NCBI GenBank assembly: GCA_036505275.1 | Contig: DASXTS010000522.1 | Coordinates: forward strand, 1-18,646 | Direction: 5' to 3' | DNA from: DASXTS01 sp036505275 | Lineage (GTDB): Bacteria; Actinomycetota; Actinomycetes; Mycobacteriales; Pseudonocardiaceae | Length of the DNA stretch: 18,646 nucleotides | Part shown: one piece after another, positions 1-7,131 of the stretch | Numbering within the stretch: the first letter of the stretch is position 1 | Layout: every line of letters starts with the position of its first letter | Notes under the pieces: model-generated | Told to the model about the DNA's origin: nothing | Seen by the model: the letters and a program-made list of their open reading frames with translations, nothing else | Databases searched by the model: none | Program-made: the position numbers and the translations under genes

Positions 1-1220
1 AGGATGTCGAAGGCGGGCGGGTCCTGGCCCATCAGCCAGTTGGACACCACGTAGTTGAAGATCAGGTCATTGGCCCGCAGCATGTCGAACGTGCCGGCCA
101 TCGACACGCCCTCCAGGTAGCCCTTGCGGGCCATCTGCTTCTCCAGGCGGCGGACGGTGCTGGCATCGGTGAACAGCCCCAGCGCGCCCGGGTCCGAGTA
201 GTCGAGCATCGTGTTCAGCAGGGCGAGCGTGCCCACCCTGCTGTCCCCGTCCTGGGTCAGGTAGGCCGCGGTGATGGCGGTCATCGCCCCGCCCAGGCAC
301 AGCCCGATGATGTCGACGGTGTCCGCGCCGGTGATCTCCTGGATCACGTCGAGCGCCCGATGCGGGCCGTGCACCAGGTAGTCGTCCATGGTGACGCCGG
401 ACATCTCGGCCGACGGGTTGCGGTAGCTGATGGCGAACACGGTGTGGTTGTGCCGCACCGCCCACTCGATGAAGCTACGGCCGGGTGAGAGGTCCATCAC
501 GTAGTACTTGTTGATCCACGGCGGGCTGCACAGCAGCGGCGCGGCGTGCACCTTCGGCGTCTGCGGCTCGTACTGCAACAGCTCCATCAGCTCGTTGCGG
601 TACACCACCTTGGACGGGGTCGCGGCCAGGTTCTTGCCGACGGCGAACGGCCGGGTATCCACCTGGCGCGGCCGGCCGTTGTTGTTCACCAGGTCGTCGA
701 AGAAGTGCTGGGTGCCGCGCAGCACGCTCATGCCGTTGGTCTCGAAGGCCCGCTTGAGCGCCATGGGGTTGGTCGGCAGGAAGTTCGTCGGCGCCAGCGC
801 ATCGGCGATCAGGCCGGCCGCGAGCTGCGCCTTCGCCTCGGTGTCCGGGTCAAGTCCGGCGGCGCTGATCAGCTGCTCGCCGTACCGGCGCAGCGCAAGG
901 TAGCCCTGCCGCAGCGCGAAGTACGCCGGGTTGTCGTTCCAGGCCGGGTCGTTGAAGCGCCGGTCCTTGGCGTCGACGGGAATCGGTGGCTCGGCGTCCA
1001 CCCCCAGCCAACGGCCCAGCGCGGCCGGGCCGATCCTGGCCATCCGGTCGGCCAGCTCCATGGTCAGCGCGGCGACGCCGGCCGGATTGGCGGCCGACTG
1101 GCGCAGCGCGCTGCCCAGTGCCTTGCCGAACTCGGCGATGTCCGGATTGAGCAGGTCCGATTCGGGCGCCAAGACGCTGGCGGCGCGCTCGGCGACCTCG
1201 ATCGGTGCTTCGTTGGCCAT
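1..1220 (-). CDS. phaC: Polyhydroxyalkanoate synthase, class I-like (C-terminus beyond window)
   Basis: The 406 visible residues match a poly(3-hydroxyalkanoate) polymerase. This enzyme joins hydroxyacyl-CoA monomers into storage polyester at the granule surface. A PhaC N-terminal domain (roughly residues 80-250, with the DPAWNDNPAYFALRQ segment) leads into an alpha/beta-hydrolase core. The lipase-like box GLCLGG lies at residues 306-311, placing the nucleophile at Cys308, close to Cys319 of the Cupriavidus enzyme (established family knowledge). The catalytic Asp and His would lie downstream and are outside the window. The ATG at 1218-1220 follows a GAGGA ribosome site. The gene runs off position 1 and is divergent from corA, about 97 bp away. 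It could be a PhaC-like paralogue rather than the main polymerase. Confidence 0.93.
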   Translation of the reverse strand, partial: MANEAPIEVAERAASVLAPESDLLNPDIAEFGKALGSALRQSAANPAGVAALTMELADRMARIGPAALGRWLGVDAEPPIPVDAKDRRFNDPAWNDNPAYFALRQGYLALRRYGEQLISAAGLDPDTEAKAQLAAGLIADALAPTNFLPTNPMALKRAFETNGMSVLRGTQHFFDDLVNNNGRPRQVDTRPFAVGKNLAATPSKVVYRNELMELLQYEPQTPKVHAAPLLCSPPWINKYYVMDLSPGRSFIEWAVRHNHTVFAISYRNPSAEMSGVTMDDYLVHGPHRALDVIQEITGADTVDIIGLCLGGAMTAITAAYLTQDGDSRVGTLALLNTMLDYSDPGALGLFTDASTVRRLEKQMARKGYLEGVSMAGTFDMLRANDLIFNYVVSNWLMGQDPPAFDI

Positions 1221-1317
1221 GCCGCCATCCTCGCCGCGGGCCACGAGTTCGGCGACTCTCGTCCCGCTGGTTGGAACGGAGGCGGCCGACGGATGCGGCG
1301 AGCAGCACGCTGAGCTG

Positions 1318-2301
1318 ATGGACGTTCGGCTGGTGTCGGCTGCCGGCGTCGAGCGCCGCGATGTTGCCGAGCTCGGCGAGCTGCTGCGCCGGCGGGACGG
1401 CGTGCTCTGGGTGGACATCCCGGTCGGCGATGGCGCGGCCGCCGAGGTGCTCACCGACGTGTTCGGCTTTCACCCACGGGCAGTTCGGGACAGCGCCGAG
1501 CGCAACCCGATCCCGAAGGTGCACGTCTACGGCGACCACATGTTCGTGGTGCTGCACGCGCCGGAGCCGGGCGAAGGCGGGCACGTGCATTACGTCGAGC
1601 TCGACCTGTTCATCGGACCCGGCTACCTGGTCACCGTGCATGGGCCGATCAACCCGCAGGTCAACCCGAGCGCCGCGGCGGTCGAGACCGAGTCGGTGAG
1701 CCGGCGGCTGGAGGCCGGGCGGCTGCGGCCCACCTCGTCCTACCAGCTGTCCTTCGCCGTGGTGACCGCGCTCAGCAGCCGGATGCGCGACTACCTTTCC
1801 GCGCTCACCCAGGACGTATGGCGGCTGGAGCAGCGGGTCACGGCCGGCCACCTTGGCGACGCCGAGCGGTTCCTCGACGAGATGTTCCGAGTGCGGCACG
1901 GGCTGCTCACGGTGCGCACCATGGCCACTCTCAGCCGCGAGGTGTACGGGCGGATGGTGACGCTCGCCGTCTTCGGGTCCGGCGGCGATGCCACGCTGCT
2001 GACCGACCTGGTGGACCAGTTCCAGCGGATCGCCACGATGGCTGACGGCCAGAAGGACTACCTGCAGGGGGTGATCGAGTTCTACCAGACCCGCACCAAC
2101 ACGAAGATGACCATCGCGGCGGAACGGCTCGCGGTGATCGCCGCGGTCACCCTGCCGGTCACCGCCCTGTCCTCGATAGTCGGTATGAACGTCATCGTCA
2201 ACGAGCGGACCCACCTCGGCCTGCTCATAGTTCTGCTGGCCGTGATGGGCGTCATGTCGGCGATGCTGCTGGTCTGGGCCAGGCGCAAGGGCTGGTGGTA
2301 A
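1318..2301 (+). CDS. corA: CorA-family magnesium/divalent cation transport protein
   Basis: The 327-aa product has the usual CorA length and architecture. A cytoplasmic alpha/beta N-domain (residues 1-150, including the segment PIPKVHVYGDHMFVVLHAPE) is followed by long helices (150-268). Two C-terminal membrane spans follow, at about 271-289 and 300-320, with the signature Gly-Met-Asn at 289-291 at the end of the first span. CorA pentamers form a gated inner-membrane channel for Mg2+ (also Co2+ and Ni2+). The loop after GMN (VIVNERTHL) departs from the common MPEL-type loop. The open frame extends back to 931, but that part is antisense to phaC. The ATG at 1318 is the first sensible start and has only a weak ribosome site; the better site at about 1273-1282 precedes a six-codon upstream frame (1293-1313). 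The ZntB branch of the family is an alternative. Confidence 0.9.
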   Translation: MDVRLVSAAGVERRDVAELGELLRRRDGVLWVDIPVGDGAAAEVLTDVFGFHPRAVRDSAERNPIPKVHVYGDHMFVVLHAPEPGEGGHVHYVELDLFIGPGYLVTVHGPINPQVNPSAAAVETESVSRRLEAGRLRPTSSYQLSFAVVTALSSRMRDYLSALTQDVWRLEQRVTAGHLGDAERFLDEMFRVRHGLLTVRTMATLSREVYGRMVTLAVFGSGGDATLLTDLVDQFQRIATMADGQKDYLQGVIEFYQTRTNTKMTIAAERLAVIAAVTLPVTALSSIVGMNVIVNERTHLGLLIVLLAVMGVMSAMLLVWARRKGWW

Positions 2302-2310
2302 CAGCACGAC

Positions 2311-2343
2311 GCGGCCGGGTCGACTGTGCATCGACCCGGCCGC
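2311..2343. terminator. Perfect hairpin between convergent corA and MHS transporter genes
   Basis: A 13-bp perfect inverted repeat (gcggccgggtcga at 2311-2323 and its complement at 2331-2343) surrounds a 7-base loop. It starts 9 bases after the corA stop and lies 25 bases beyond the stop of the opposing transporter gene. The GC-rich stem without a T-run is common for actinobacterial terminators, and its symmetry suits both directions. Confidence 0.85.
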
Positions 2344-2368
2344 GGGTGGGCGTGGTGACGGGGGTCGG

Positions 2369-3760
2369 TCAGACCGACGCCCGGATCCTGTCGTACTCCT
2401 CGCGCGGCACCGGTTGTGCACCGGGCATGCCAAGGTCGTTCATGTGGACCCGGAAGGTCTCCCGCGCGGAGAACGCGGCGATGGCCGCGATGATCCCGCA
2501 GGCCAACGTGAAGCTGCCCACGATGAGAGGCACGTTCGACTTGGGCGGGGCCACCGCGGCGTAGATGGACGGCAGGAACGCGGTGATCATGGTGCCGATG
2601 TTCTGCGAGACGGCGAAGGCCGTGACCCGGGTTCTGGTCGGGAACAGCTCCTGGTAGAACGACGGGAACACCGCGTTGTAGAACTGGTACACCGTGCCCC
2701 ACATCAGCATCGCGAGGAAGAACGTCAACACCACGCTGTGCTGGCTGATGGACCACAGGTAGGCGTACGACAGCACCGTGGAGCTCAGTGCCCCGAAGAT
2801 GATGCACGGCCGGCGTCCTATCCGGTCGGACAGGTTGCCGATGAACGGGATCAGTATCACGGCGACGCTGTTGCCCACCACCGAGATCCACAGGTACGTC
2901 GTGGTGGTGTAGCCGTTGCCGTAGGACTTGTTCGTGGCGTACGTCGCTCCGAAAACCGTCGTCGCCAGTGGCACCGCGTTCATCAGGGCCATGCAGACCA
3001 CGCGCAGCATGTCCGAGCCGCTCTCGCGGATGGCCTGCACGATCGGCGCCTTGGGGACCTCGCCGTGGTTCTCCTCTTCCAGGAACGCCGGCGTTTCGTC
3101 GACGCGCCGCCGGATGATGTAGCCGGCGATCACCACGACCACGCTGAGCAGGAACGGGATCCGCCAGCCCCAGGTCTGGAAGGCATTGTCCGGCAGCACG
3201 ATGGACAGCGGCAGGAAGACCGCGGCCGCGATGATCTGCCCGGCCTGTACGCCCTGCAGCGTGAAGCTCGCGAAGAAGCCTCGCCGGCCGAACGGCGCGT
3301 GTTCGATGATCATGGCGCTGGCGCCGGATATCTCACCGCCCACCGCGAAGCCCTGGATCAGCCGCAGGATCACGAGCAGGGTCGGAGCCAGCACGCCGAC
3401 CGCGCTGTAGGTCGGCAGCAGGGCGACCAGGAAGGTCGACGCGCCCATCATGAGCATGCACAGCACGAGCACGTTCTTGCGGCCGTGCGTGTCACCCCAG
3501 TGACCGAGCACGAACGCCCCGATCGGCCGCGCCACGTAGCCGACACCGAAGGTGGCCAGCGACGCGACGATCGCGACGCTCGGGTTGCCCTTGGGGAAGA
3601 AGATGTTCGGGAAAACGAGCGCGGCGGCCTGCGCGTAGATGAAGAAGTCGTAGTACTCCAGCGCGCTGCCGATCCAGCCGCTCGCCGCCGCCTTCTTGGG
3701 TGTCTTGTGGAACTCGGTGGGCTCGTGTGAGCCAGGTTGCTCGACGATCTCGTCCTGCAT
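2369..3760 (-). CDS. MHS-type MFS symporter (metabolite/aromatic or hydroaromatic acid:H+)
   Basis: This 463-aa protein is a 12-helix major facilitator of the metabolite:H+ symporter branch, which includes ShiA, KgtP, ProP and citrate porters. The first loop motif GHWGDTHGRK is at 86-95, the helix-4 motif RLIQGFAVGGE at 133-143, and the repeated loop motif GNLSDRIGRR at 308-317. The N-terminus has the family segment SGWIGSALEYYDFFIYAQAA. The ATG at 3758-3760 was chosen because AGGAGG (3766-3771) sits five bases upstream; the frame extension to 3880 covers repeats and has no such site. The gene lies downstream of TIM-barrel and FAD-enzyme genes and may have its own promoter (3838-3867). A shikimate, quinate, protocatechuate-like or dicarboxylate substrate is plausible from context. 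Sequence alone does not fix it. Confidence 0.92.
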   Translation of the reverse strand: MQDEIVEQPGSHEPTEFHKTPKKAAASGWIGSALEYYDFFIYAQAAALVFPNIFFPKGNPSVAIVASLATFGVGYVARPIGAFVLGHWGDTHGRKNVLVLCMLMMGASTFLVALLPTYSAVGVLAPTLLVILRLIQGFAVGGEISGASAMIIEHAPFGRRGFFASFTLQGVQAGQIIAAAVFLPLSIVLPDNAFQTWGWRIPFLLSVVVVIAGYIIRRRVDETPAFLEEENHGEVPKAPIVQAIRESGSDMLRVVCMALMNAVPLATTVFGATYATNKSYGNGYTTTTYLWISVVGNSVAVILIPFIGNLSDRIGRRPCIIFGALSSTVLSYAYLWSISQHSVVLTFFLAMLMWGTVYQFYNAVFPSFYQELFPTRTRVTAFAVSQNIGTMITAFLPSIYAAVAPPKSNVPLIVGSFTLACGIIAAIAAFSARETFRVHMNDLGMPGAQPVPREEYDRIRASV

Positions 3761-3765
3761 GCCTA

Positions 3766-3771
3766 CCTCCT
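3766..3771 (-). promoter_or_regulatory. Shine-Dalgarno site that sets the MHS transporter start
   Basis: The minus strand reads AGGAGG five bases before the ATG at 3758-3760. This full match to the 16S rRNA tail rejects the longer frame that begins at 3880. Confidence 0.85.
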
Positions 3772-3785
3772 GACGATGGAGCCGC

Positions 3786-3837
3786 GCGTGGCACCGCCGA
3801 CGATCTCGCCAGCGTGGCAGCGCCGACGATCTCGCCA
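3786..3837. repeat. Two tandem copies of a 26-bp unit in the transporter leader
   Basis: Positions 3786-3811 and 3812-3837 are head-to-tail copies differing at one base (c at 3794, g at 3820). Each contains the core cgccgacgatctcgcca. The block lies between the candidate -10 box (3838-3843) and the transporter start codon, so it would be in the 5' untranslated leader or act as a repressor site. It does not look like coding sequence. Confidence 0.8.
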
Positions 3838-3867
3838 ATCGAAACCGCGCCCGTTTTTCGACGTCAA
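3838..3867 (-). promoter_or_regulatory. Candidate promoter for the MHS transporter
   Basis: On the minus strand, TTGACG (3862-3867) and TTCGAT (3838-3843) are separated by 18 bases, about 80 bases before the ATG. The -35 box is good and the -10 box weak. The surroundings are locally AT-richer (a gaaaaac run). Its position next to the tandem 26-bp block suggests regulated transcription separate from the upstream enzyme genes. Confidence 0.4.
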
Positions 3868-3909
3868 GGGACGTTTCCACTGGGCGGGCAGACGGGGACG
3901 CCGAGCTCG

Positions 3910-3974
3910 GATGTCAGGCTGAGATGTCAGGCTGAGATGTCAAGCTGGGATGTCATGCTGGGATGTCATGCGAC
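3910..3974. repeat. Five tandem 13-bp repeats
   Basis: Direct repeats of the form gatgtcaggctga occur at 3910-3922, 3923-3935, 3936-3948, 3949-3961 and, partly diverged, 3962-3974. The first two are identical and the later ones vary at a few bases. The array overlaps the last codons and stop of the TIM-barrel gene ending at 3953. It lies about 40 bp upstream of the candidate transporter promoter. On the minus strand each unit carries TGACATC, so stops recur in shifted frames. Confidence 0.85.
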
Positions 3975-4783
3975 CAGGACCGGTCGAGCACCTCTCTCGC
4001 GGCCGCCATCACAGTGCGGGCGGCACCATCGACGCCGCGCGCGACGAGCTCGTCCGAGATGACCTCGACGGCGATCACCACGGGCCGCACGCCGTGATCC
4101 CGCAGGGCGCGTAGCATCCCGGCGACATCGCCGAAGCCACGCCCCGGCGGCAACCGGTGGTGCAGCGACTCCTGGCGCGGCACCGGCATCGGTTCCGCTG
4201 CCACGTCGCAGAGCTGGATCGAGACGATCCGCTCGGCCGGCACCGGCCCCAGGTCGTCCGGCGCGGCCCGTGACCGGGTCCAATGCCAGGCGTCCACCAG
4301 CAGTGCGGAGTTGGGCTCCCCGCACCGGTCGACCACGGCCCAGGCCGTGGCCAGGTCCGGCACGCCGCTGTACGGCATGAACTCCAGGGCCACGGTCAGC
4401 TCGCCGGCTCGCCGGCACAGCGCGCCGAACGCCGCGGGCACGGCGTCGAGCGGCGGCTTCTCCAGCAAGCCGGCGTTGAGGTGGCCCACCCCGAACGTTC
4501 GGGCCAGGTGGAAGACGGTGCGCTCCTTCTCCTGCTGAGCCGCGTCCCGGTCGCCCTCGGTGCCCCACCCGGTGAGGTACTCCACCTCCATGACGGTCAT
4601 CCCGTGCTCGCGAAGAACGGCGTGCATGGCGGCGTCGTCGAGGCCCGCGCGGCGGGCGTCGACGTAGTTCTCCGCGCGCAACCCGATGCCGGCGAATCCG
4701 GCCGCGGCGGCCGCCCTGACCCGCTCCTCGAAGGATGCCTCCGTGCCGAGGGTGTAGGAGCTGATCACCAGGGGCTGACTCAC
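3953..4783 (-). CDS. Sugar-phosphate isomerase/epimerase-like TIM-barrel enzyme (copy 1)
   Basis: The 276-aa product belongs to the xylose-isomerase-like/AP-endonuclease-2 TIM-barrel superfamily. Members isomerise or epimerise sugars and keto acids, or dehydrate 3-dehydroshikimate, using one divalent metal. Likely metal ligands are Glu134 (ALEFMPYSG), Asp164 (LLVDAWHW), Gln190 (IQLCD) and Glu240 (AVEV). A His-His-Arg-Leu-Pro loop occurs at 208-212. A Gln third ligand resembles hydroxypyruvate isomerase more than AsbF-type dehydroshikimate dehydratase, which uses His (recalled family knowledge). The start is GTG at 4781-4783, overlapping the preceding stop as GTGA, so translation is probably coupled; no good ribosome site is seen. 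The same motif set occurs in the TIM-barrel gene at 10934-11869. The last codons lie in the 13-bp repeat array. Confidence 0.85.
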   Translation of the reverse strand: MSQPLVISSYTLGTEASFEERVRAAAAAGFAGIGLRAENYVDARRAGLDDAAMHAVLREHGMTVMEVEYLTGWGTEGDRDAAQQEKERTVFHLARTFGVGHLNAGLLEKPPLDAVPAAFGALCRRAGELTVALEFMPYSGVPDLATAWAVVDRCGEPNSALLVDAWHWTRSRAAPDDLGPVPAERIVSIQLCDVAAEPMPVPRQESLHHRLPPGRGFGDVAGMLRALRDHGVRPVVIAVEVISDELVARGVDGAARTVMAAAREVLDRSWSHDIPA

Positions 4784-5010
4784 GGATGCGGACGGTCGGG
4801 TGCCGGTGGCGGCGTGGCCGGCATGATCAGGCGGCCGAGCCGGATCGCGGTCGTGCTCAACAGGTCGATTGCGAACAGAGCGGACAGGTCGCCACCGGTG
4901 GCTGCGGTACCGTTCTGCCTGGCCTTGCGCCAGATGTCACGCGAGTCGAGGGCGAGCGTCGCCCCGAGCGCCATCAGCCGGTCGCTGACCCTGCGCCGCA
5001 CTGCCGTCAT
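4780..5010 (-). CDS. Small unknown protein (76 aa)
   Basis: I do not recognise this family. From the ATG at 5008-5010 the product has 76 residues. It has a basic helical N-terminus (MTAVRRRVSDRLMALGATLA), a hydrophobic middle (DLSALFAIDLLSTTAIRLG) that is too short and interrupted to call membrane-spanning with confidence, and a proline-rich tail (ATPPPAPDRPHP). The stop overlaps the GTG of the following TIM-barrel gene by four bases, and the FAD-enzyme gene ends 62 bases upstream. It probably belongs to one transcript with both. A longer frame to 5112 would overlap the FAD gene by 40 bases and is less likely; a GTG a few codons upstream is another start. A lone TAGACT (-10-like) at 5042-5047 is the only promoter hint. 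It may be an accessory subunit of a neighbour. Confidence 0.6.
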   Translation of the reverse strand: MTAVRRRVSDRLMALGATLALDSRDIWRKARQNGTAATGGDLSALFAIDLLSTTAIRLGRLIMPATPPPAPDRPHP

Positions 5011-5072
5011 TCCGTCAAAGCCACCGCCAGCCACCTCACCCAGTCTAATTCGGTGTTCGGCGACCCCTTCTC

Positions 5073-6770
5073 TCAGGCTGCCGTTCGACCCGGTTTTCCG
5101 GCTGCGTGGCAACCGGCGAGGTAACCGAAGGTCAGCGCCGGGCCGATGTTGATGCCACCGGACGGGTAGTAGCCGCCGAGCACGTTGGCCTGGTCACAGC
5201 CGGCGGCGTACAGGCCGGTGATCGGCTCGCCGTCCGCGCCGAGCACCCTGGCGTGCGCGTCGGTCCGCAGGCCGGCGAACGTGCCGAAGCTGCCGGGCAA
5301 CACCTTGATCGCGTAGTACGGGGGACGCTCGATCGGGCCGAGGGAAGGGTTGGGCCCGTGGTCCGGGTCGCCGGAGCCGCGGTTGAACGGTGTGCAGCCG
5401 CGGCCGAACCGCGGATCCTCCCCCACGCGGGCGTGCTCGTTGAACTCCCGCACGGTGCGCACGAGCCCGCCCGGGTCGATGCCGCAGGCGCGCGCCAGGT
5501 CCGGCAGCGTGCGACCGCGCCTGAGGTAGCCGGAGCGCAGGTACGGCCAGACCGGCACCGGGAACGGCTTCGACATGCCGAACGGGTAGCGGCGCTGGAA
5601 GGCGTGGTCGCAGAGCAGCCAGCACGCCACCTCCTGGCCGTCGGGGACGGCTGCCACCATCGCGGCGACGAAGTCGTGATAGCCGTCCGCCTCGTTGACG
5701 AACCGCCGGCCGTCGGCAAGCACGGCGATCAGCCCCGGCTTTCCGCGGTCGACGATGTGCGGGTACAGGCCGACCCGGCCGTTGCGGTACGGCACCTGCG
5801 ACACCGGGCACCAGGCCACCGGCGAGGCCAGCGTGTCGTCGAAGCGACCACCGACGGACTCGCCGAGCCGCACCCCGTCGCCGGTGCACGACGGCGGCGC
5901 CAGCGGCCAGTGCTCCCGGCCGGTCGGGGTGCGCGGGAACAGCCGCCGCCGCTCGACGTCGTGCGGGAAACCGCCGGTCGAAAGCACCACGCCGCGGGCG
6001 GCGCGGATCGACACCTCGCCGTCCGGTGTGTTGACCACGGCGCCGCTGACCGCGCCGTTCCCGGTGAGCAGCCGCCGGGCCGGGCTGGCCACCAGCAGCC
6101 GCACACCGAGATCGTCCGACGACTTCAGCAGGCGGGCGACCAGCGCGGGGCCGTTGACAAGCTGCATGCCCCTGCGATGAACGGCCAGGTCGAGCAGGTG
6201 CAGCCCGAGCCGCCAGGCGGCGTGGCCGAACGCTCGCGGCGACCGGGTGGCGTGCAGGAAGGCCTGCAGGTCGGGGCCGGCCATGATGCCCATGCCGAGG
6301 AACGAGGTCTCGTACAGCTGCCCGCGCAGGATGCCGCGCAGCCGCTTGGGCAGCCGGCGCGCGTTGTACGGTTTGGGCCCGACCGAGCGGCCGCCGGTGC
6401 CGGCCCCCGGCACGTCGCCGCGGATGTCGGCGATCCAGGTACCGCTCACGAACCGCGCCGCGGTGTGCTCGTGCAGGAACGCCACCATCTGCGGCCCGTT
6501 GTCGAGCAGCGCGTCGACCCGCTCCTCGTCGTACCGCTCGCCGAGCACGTGCCGCAGGAACTCGCGGGGCCGCTGCGGATCCTCGACGATGCCGTCGGCC
6601 CGGGACAGCGGGTTCAGCGGCACCCACGCCCAGCCGCCGGACCAGGCCGTGGCGCCGCCGCATACCGGCTCCTTCTCCACCACGACCACGTCCAGGCCGT
6701 GCCACGCGGCGGTCACCGCGGCCGACAGGCCGGCCGCGCCGGAGCCGACGACCAGCAGGTCGCAGTCCAC
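5073..6770 (-). CDS. FAD-dependent dehydrogenase, 3-ketosteroid Delta1-dehydrogenase/fumarate reductase superfamily
   Basis: The 565-aa product opens with a Rossmann dinucleotide fold (VVGSGAAGLSAA, GSGAAG at 9-14, then VVVVEKE near 28-34) and the GGATAWSGG segment. It ends with the FAD-closing region GLYAAGCDQANVLGG and GGINIGPALTFGYLAG. This C-terminal form resembles ketosteroid 1-dehydrogenases (GATIGPAMTFGY-type). Those enzymes desaturate a ring next to a ketone, and related enzymes act on 4-oxocyclohexanecarboxylate (family knowledge). The steroid substrate is not supported here because no other steroid genes are seen. The start is GTG at 6768-6770, with an in-frame TGA four codons upstream. 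The gene leads the minus-strand group FAD enzyme, small protein, TIM barrel, MHS transporter. A hydroaromatic or alicyclic ketone substrate is an inference. Confidence 0.87.
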   Translation of the reverse strand: MDCDLLVVGSGAAGLSAAVTAAWHGLDVVVVEKEPVCGGATAWSGGWAWVPLNPLSRADGIVEDPQRPREFLRHVLGERYDEERVDALLDNGPQMVAFLHEHTAARFVSGTWIADIRGDVPGAGTGGRSVGPKPYNARRLPKRLRGILRGQLYETSFLGMGIMAGPDLQAFLHATRSPRAFGHAAWRLGLHLLDLAVHRRGMQLVNGPALVARLLKSSDDLGVRLLVASPARRLLTGNGAVSGAVVNTPDGEVSIRAARGVVLSTGGFPHDVERRRLFPRTPTGREHWPLAPPSCTGDGVRLGESVGGRFDDTLASPVAWCPVSQVPYRNGRVGLYPHIVDRGKPGLIAVLADGRRFVNEADGYHDFVAAMVAAVPDGQEVACWLLCDHAFQRRYPFGMSKPFPVPVWPYLRSGYLRRGRTLPDLARACGIDPGGLVRTVREFNEHARVGEDPRFGRGCTPFNRGSGDPDHGPNPSLGPIERPPYYAIKVLPGSFGTFAGLRTDAHARVLGADGEPITGLYAAGCDQANVLGGYYPSGGINIGPALTFGYLAGCHAAGKPGRTAA

Positions 6771-6880
6771 TGCGCCAGCTCACCACGCGGCCGGCGGCGC
6801 ACCGCACCGGCCGCGCGGCATTTTCGGGCAGCGGAACGCGGTGGCACACTGCGGGTTCAGCCCCACGAAGGGAACAGCGG

Positions 6881-7039
6881 ATGGCGTTCGTGGCAAGCCT
6901 TGTCGTCGTCGTGCTCGGCCTGATGCTGACCCGGACCGGCGACGTGCCGGACGACATGCGCCTGTTCGGCTGGATTCTCGTCGCCATCGGCATTCTCGGA
7001 CTGCTCGCCAAGATCGTGCTGTCGCGCGCGAAGTGGTGA
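6881..7039 (+). CDS. Small two-helix membrane protein (52 aa)
   Basis: This short gene starts at ATG 6881 after a GAAGGGA ribosome site and ends at TGA 7037-7039. Its product has two hydrophobic stretches, residues 2-16 (AFVASLVVVVLGLML) and about 29-47 (FGWILVAIGILGLLAKIVL). A polar linker with several Asp residues joins them, and a basic SRAKW end suggests a helical-hairpin membrane protein. It lies divergent from the FAD enzyme and 92 bases before an MFS permease on the same strand. I do not recognise the family. The codon use (C/G third positions), the ribosome site and the coherent hydrophobic pattern support it being real. Confidence 0.65.
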   Translation: MAFVASLVVVVLGLMLTRTGDVPDDMRLFGWILVAIGILGLLAKIVLSRAKW

Positions 7040-7088
7040 GCCCCACTGCCATTGACTGGAACACCGGCCGGAGGTGGGCGCGGCGGCT

Positions 7089-7103
7089 CCCTAGGCTGTA
7101 GGG
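7089..7103 (+). promoter_or_regulatory. Palindrome and -10-like box before the MFS permease
   Basis: CCCTA-GGCTG-TAGGG is an inverted repeat with 5-base arms and a 5-base spacer, 28 bases before the GTG start. It contains TAGGCT (7092-7097), a reasonable actinobacterial -10 box. No matching -35 box stands at the right distance; a TTGACT at 7052-7057 is too far upstream. An operator overlapping the promoter is possible. Confidence 0.35.
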
Positions 7104-7131
7104 AAATCACTGGAGAGGAGACCGGTCCGCC

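Noticed and set aside
931..1317. N-terminal extension of the corA frame
   Set aside because: It is antisense to phaC codons and lacks CorA features. The protein of normal length begins at 1318.
850..2433. Minus-strand open frame of 527 codons over corA
   Set aside because: It covers corA and the phaC/corA spacer in the opposite or shifted frame and shows no recognisable motif. CorA has the GMN signature and the right length.
3936..3948. Consensus TTGACA -35 box on the minus strand inside the 13-bp repeat
   Set aside because: No -10-like sequence stands 16-18 bases downstream. The match arises from the repeat unit itself.
5106..6923. Long plus-strand open frame of 605 codons
   Set aside because: It is antisense to the clear FAD dehydrogenase. 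Its translation is Arg/Gly/His/Val-rich with no domain pattern, a typical result of GC bias at third positions.
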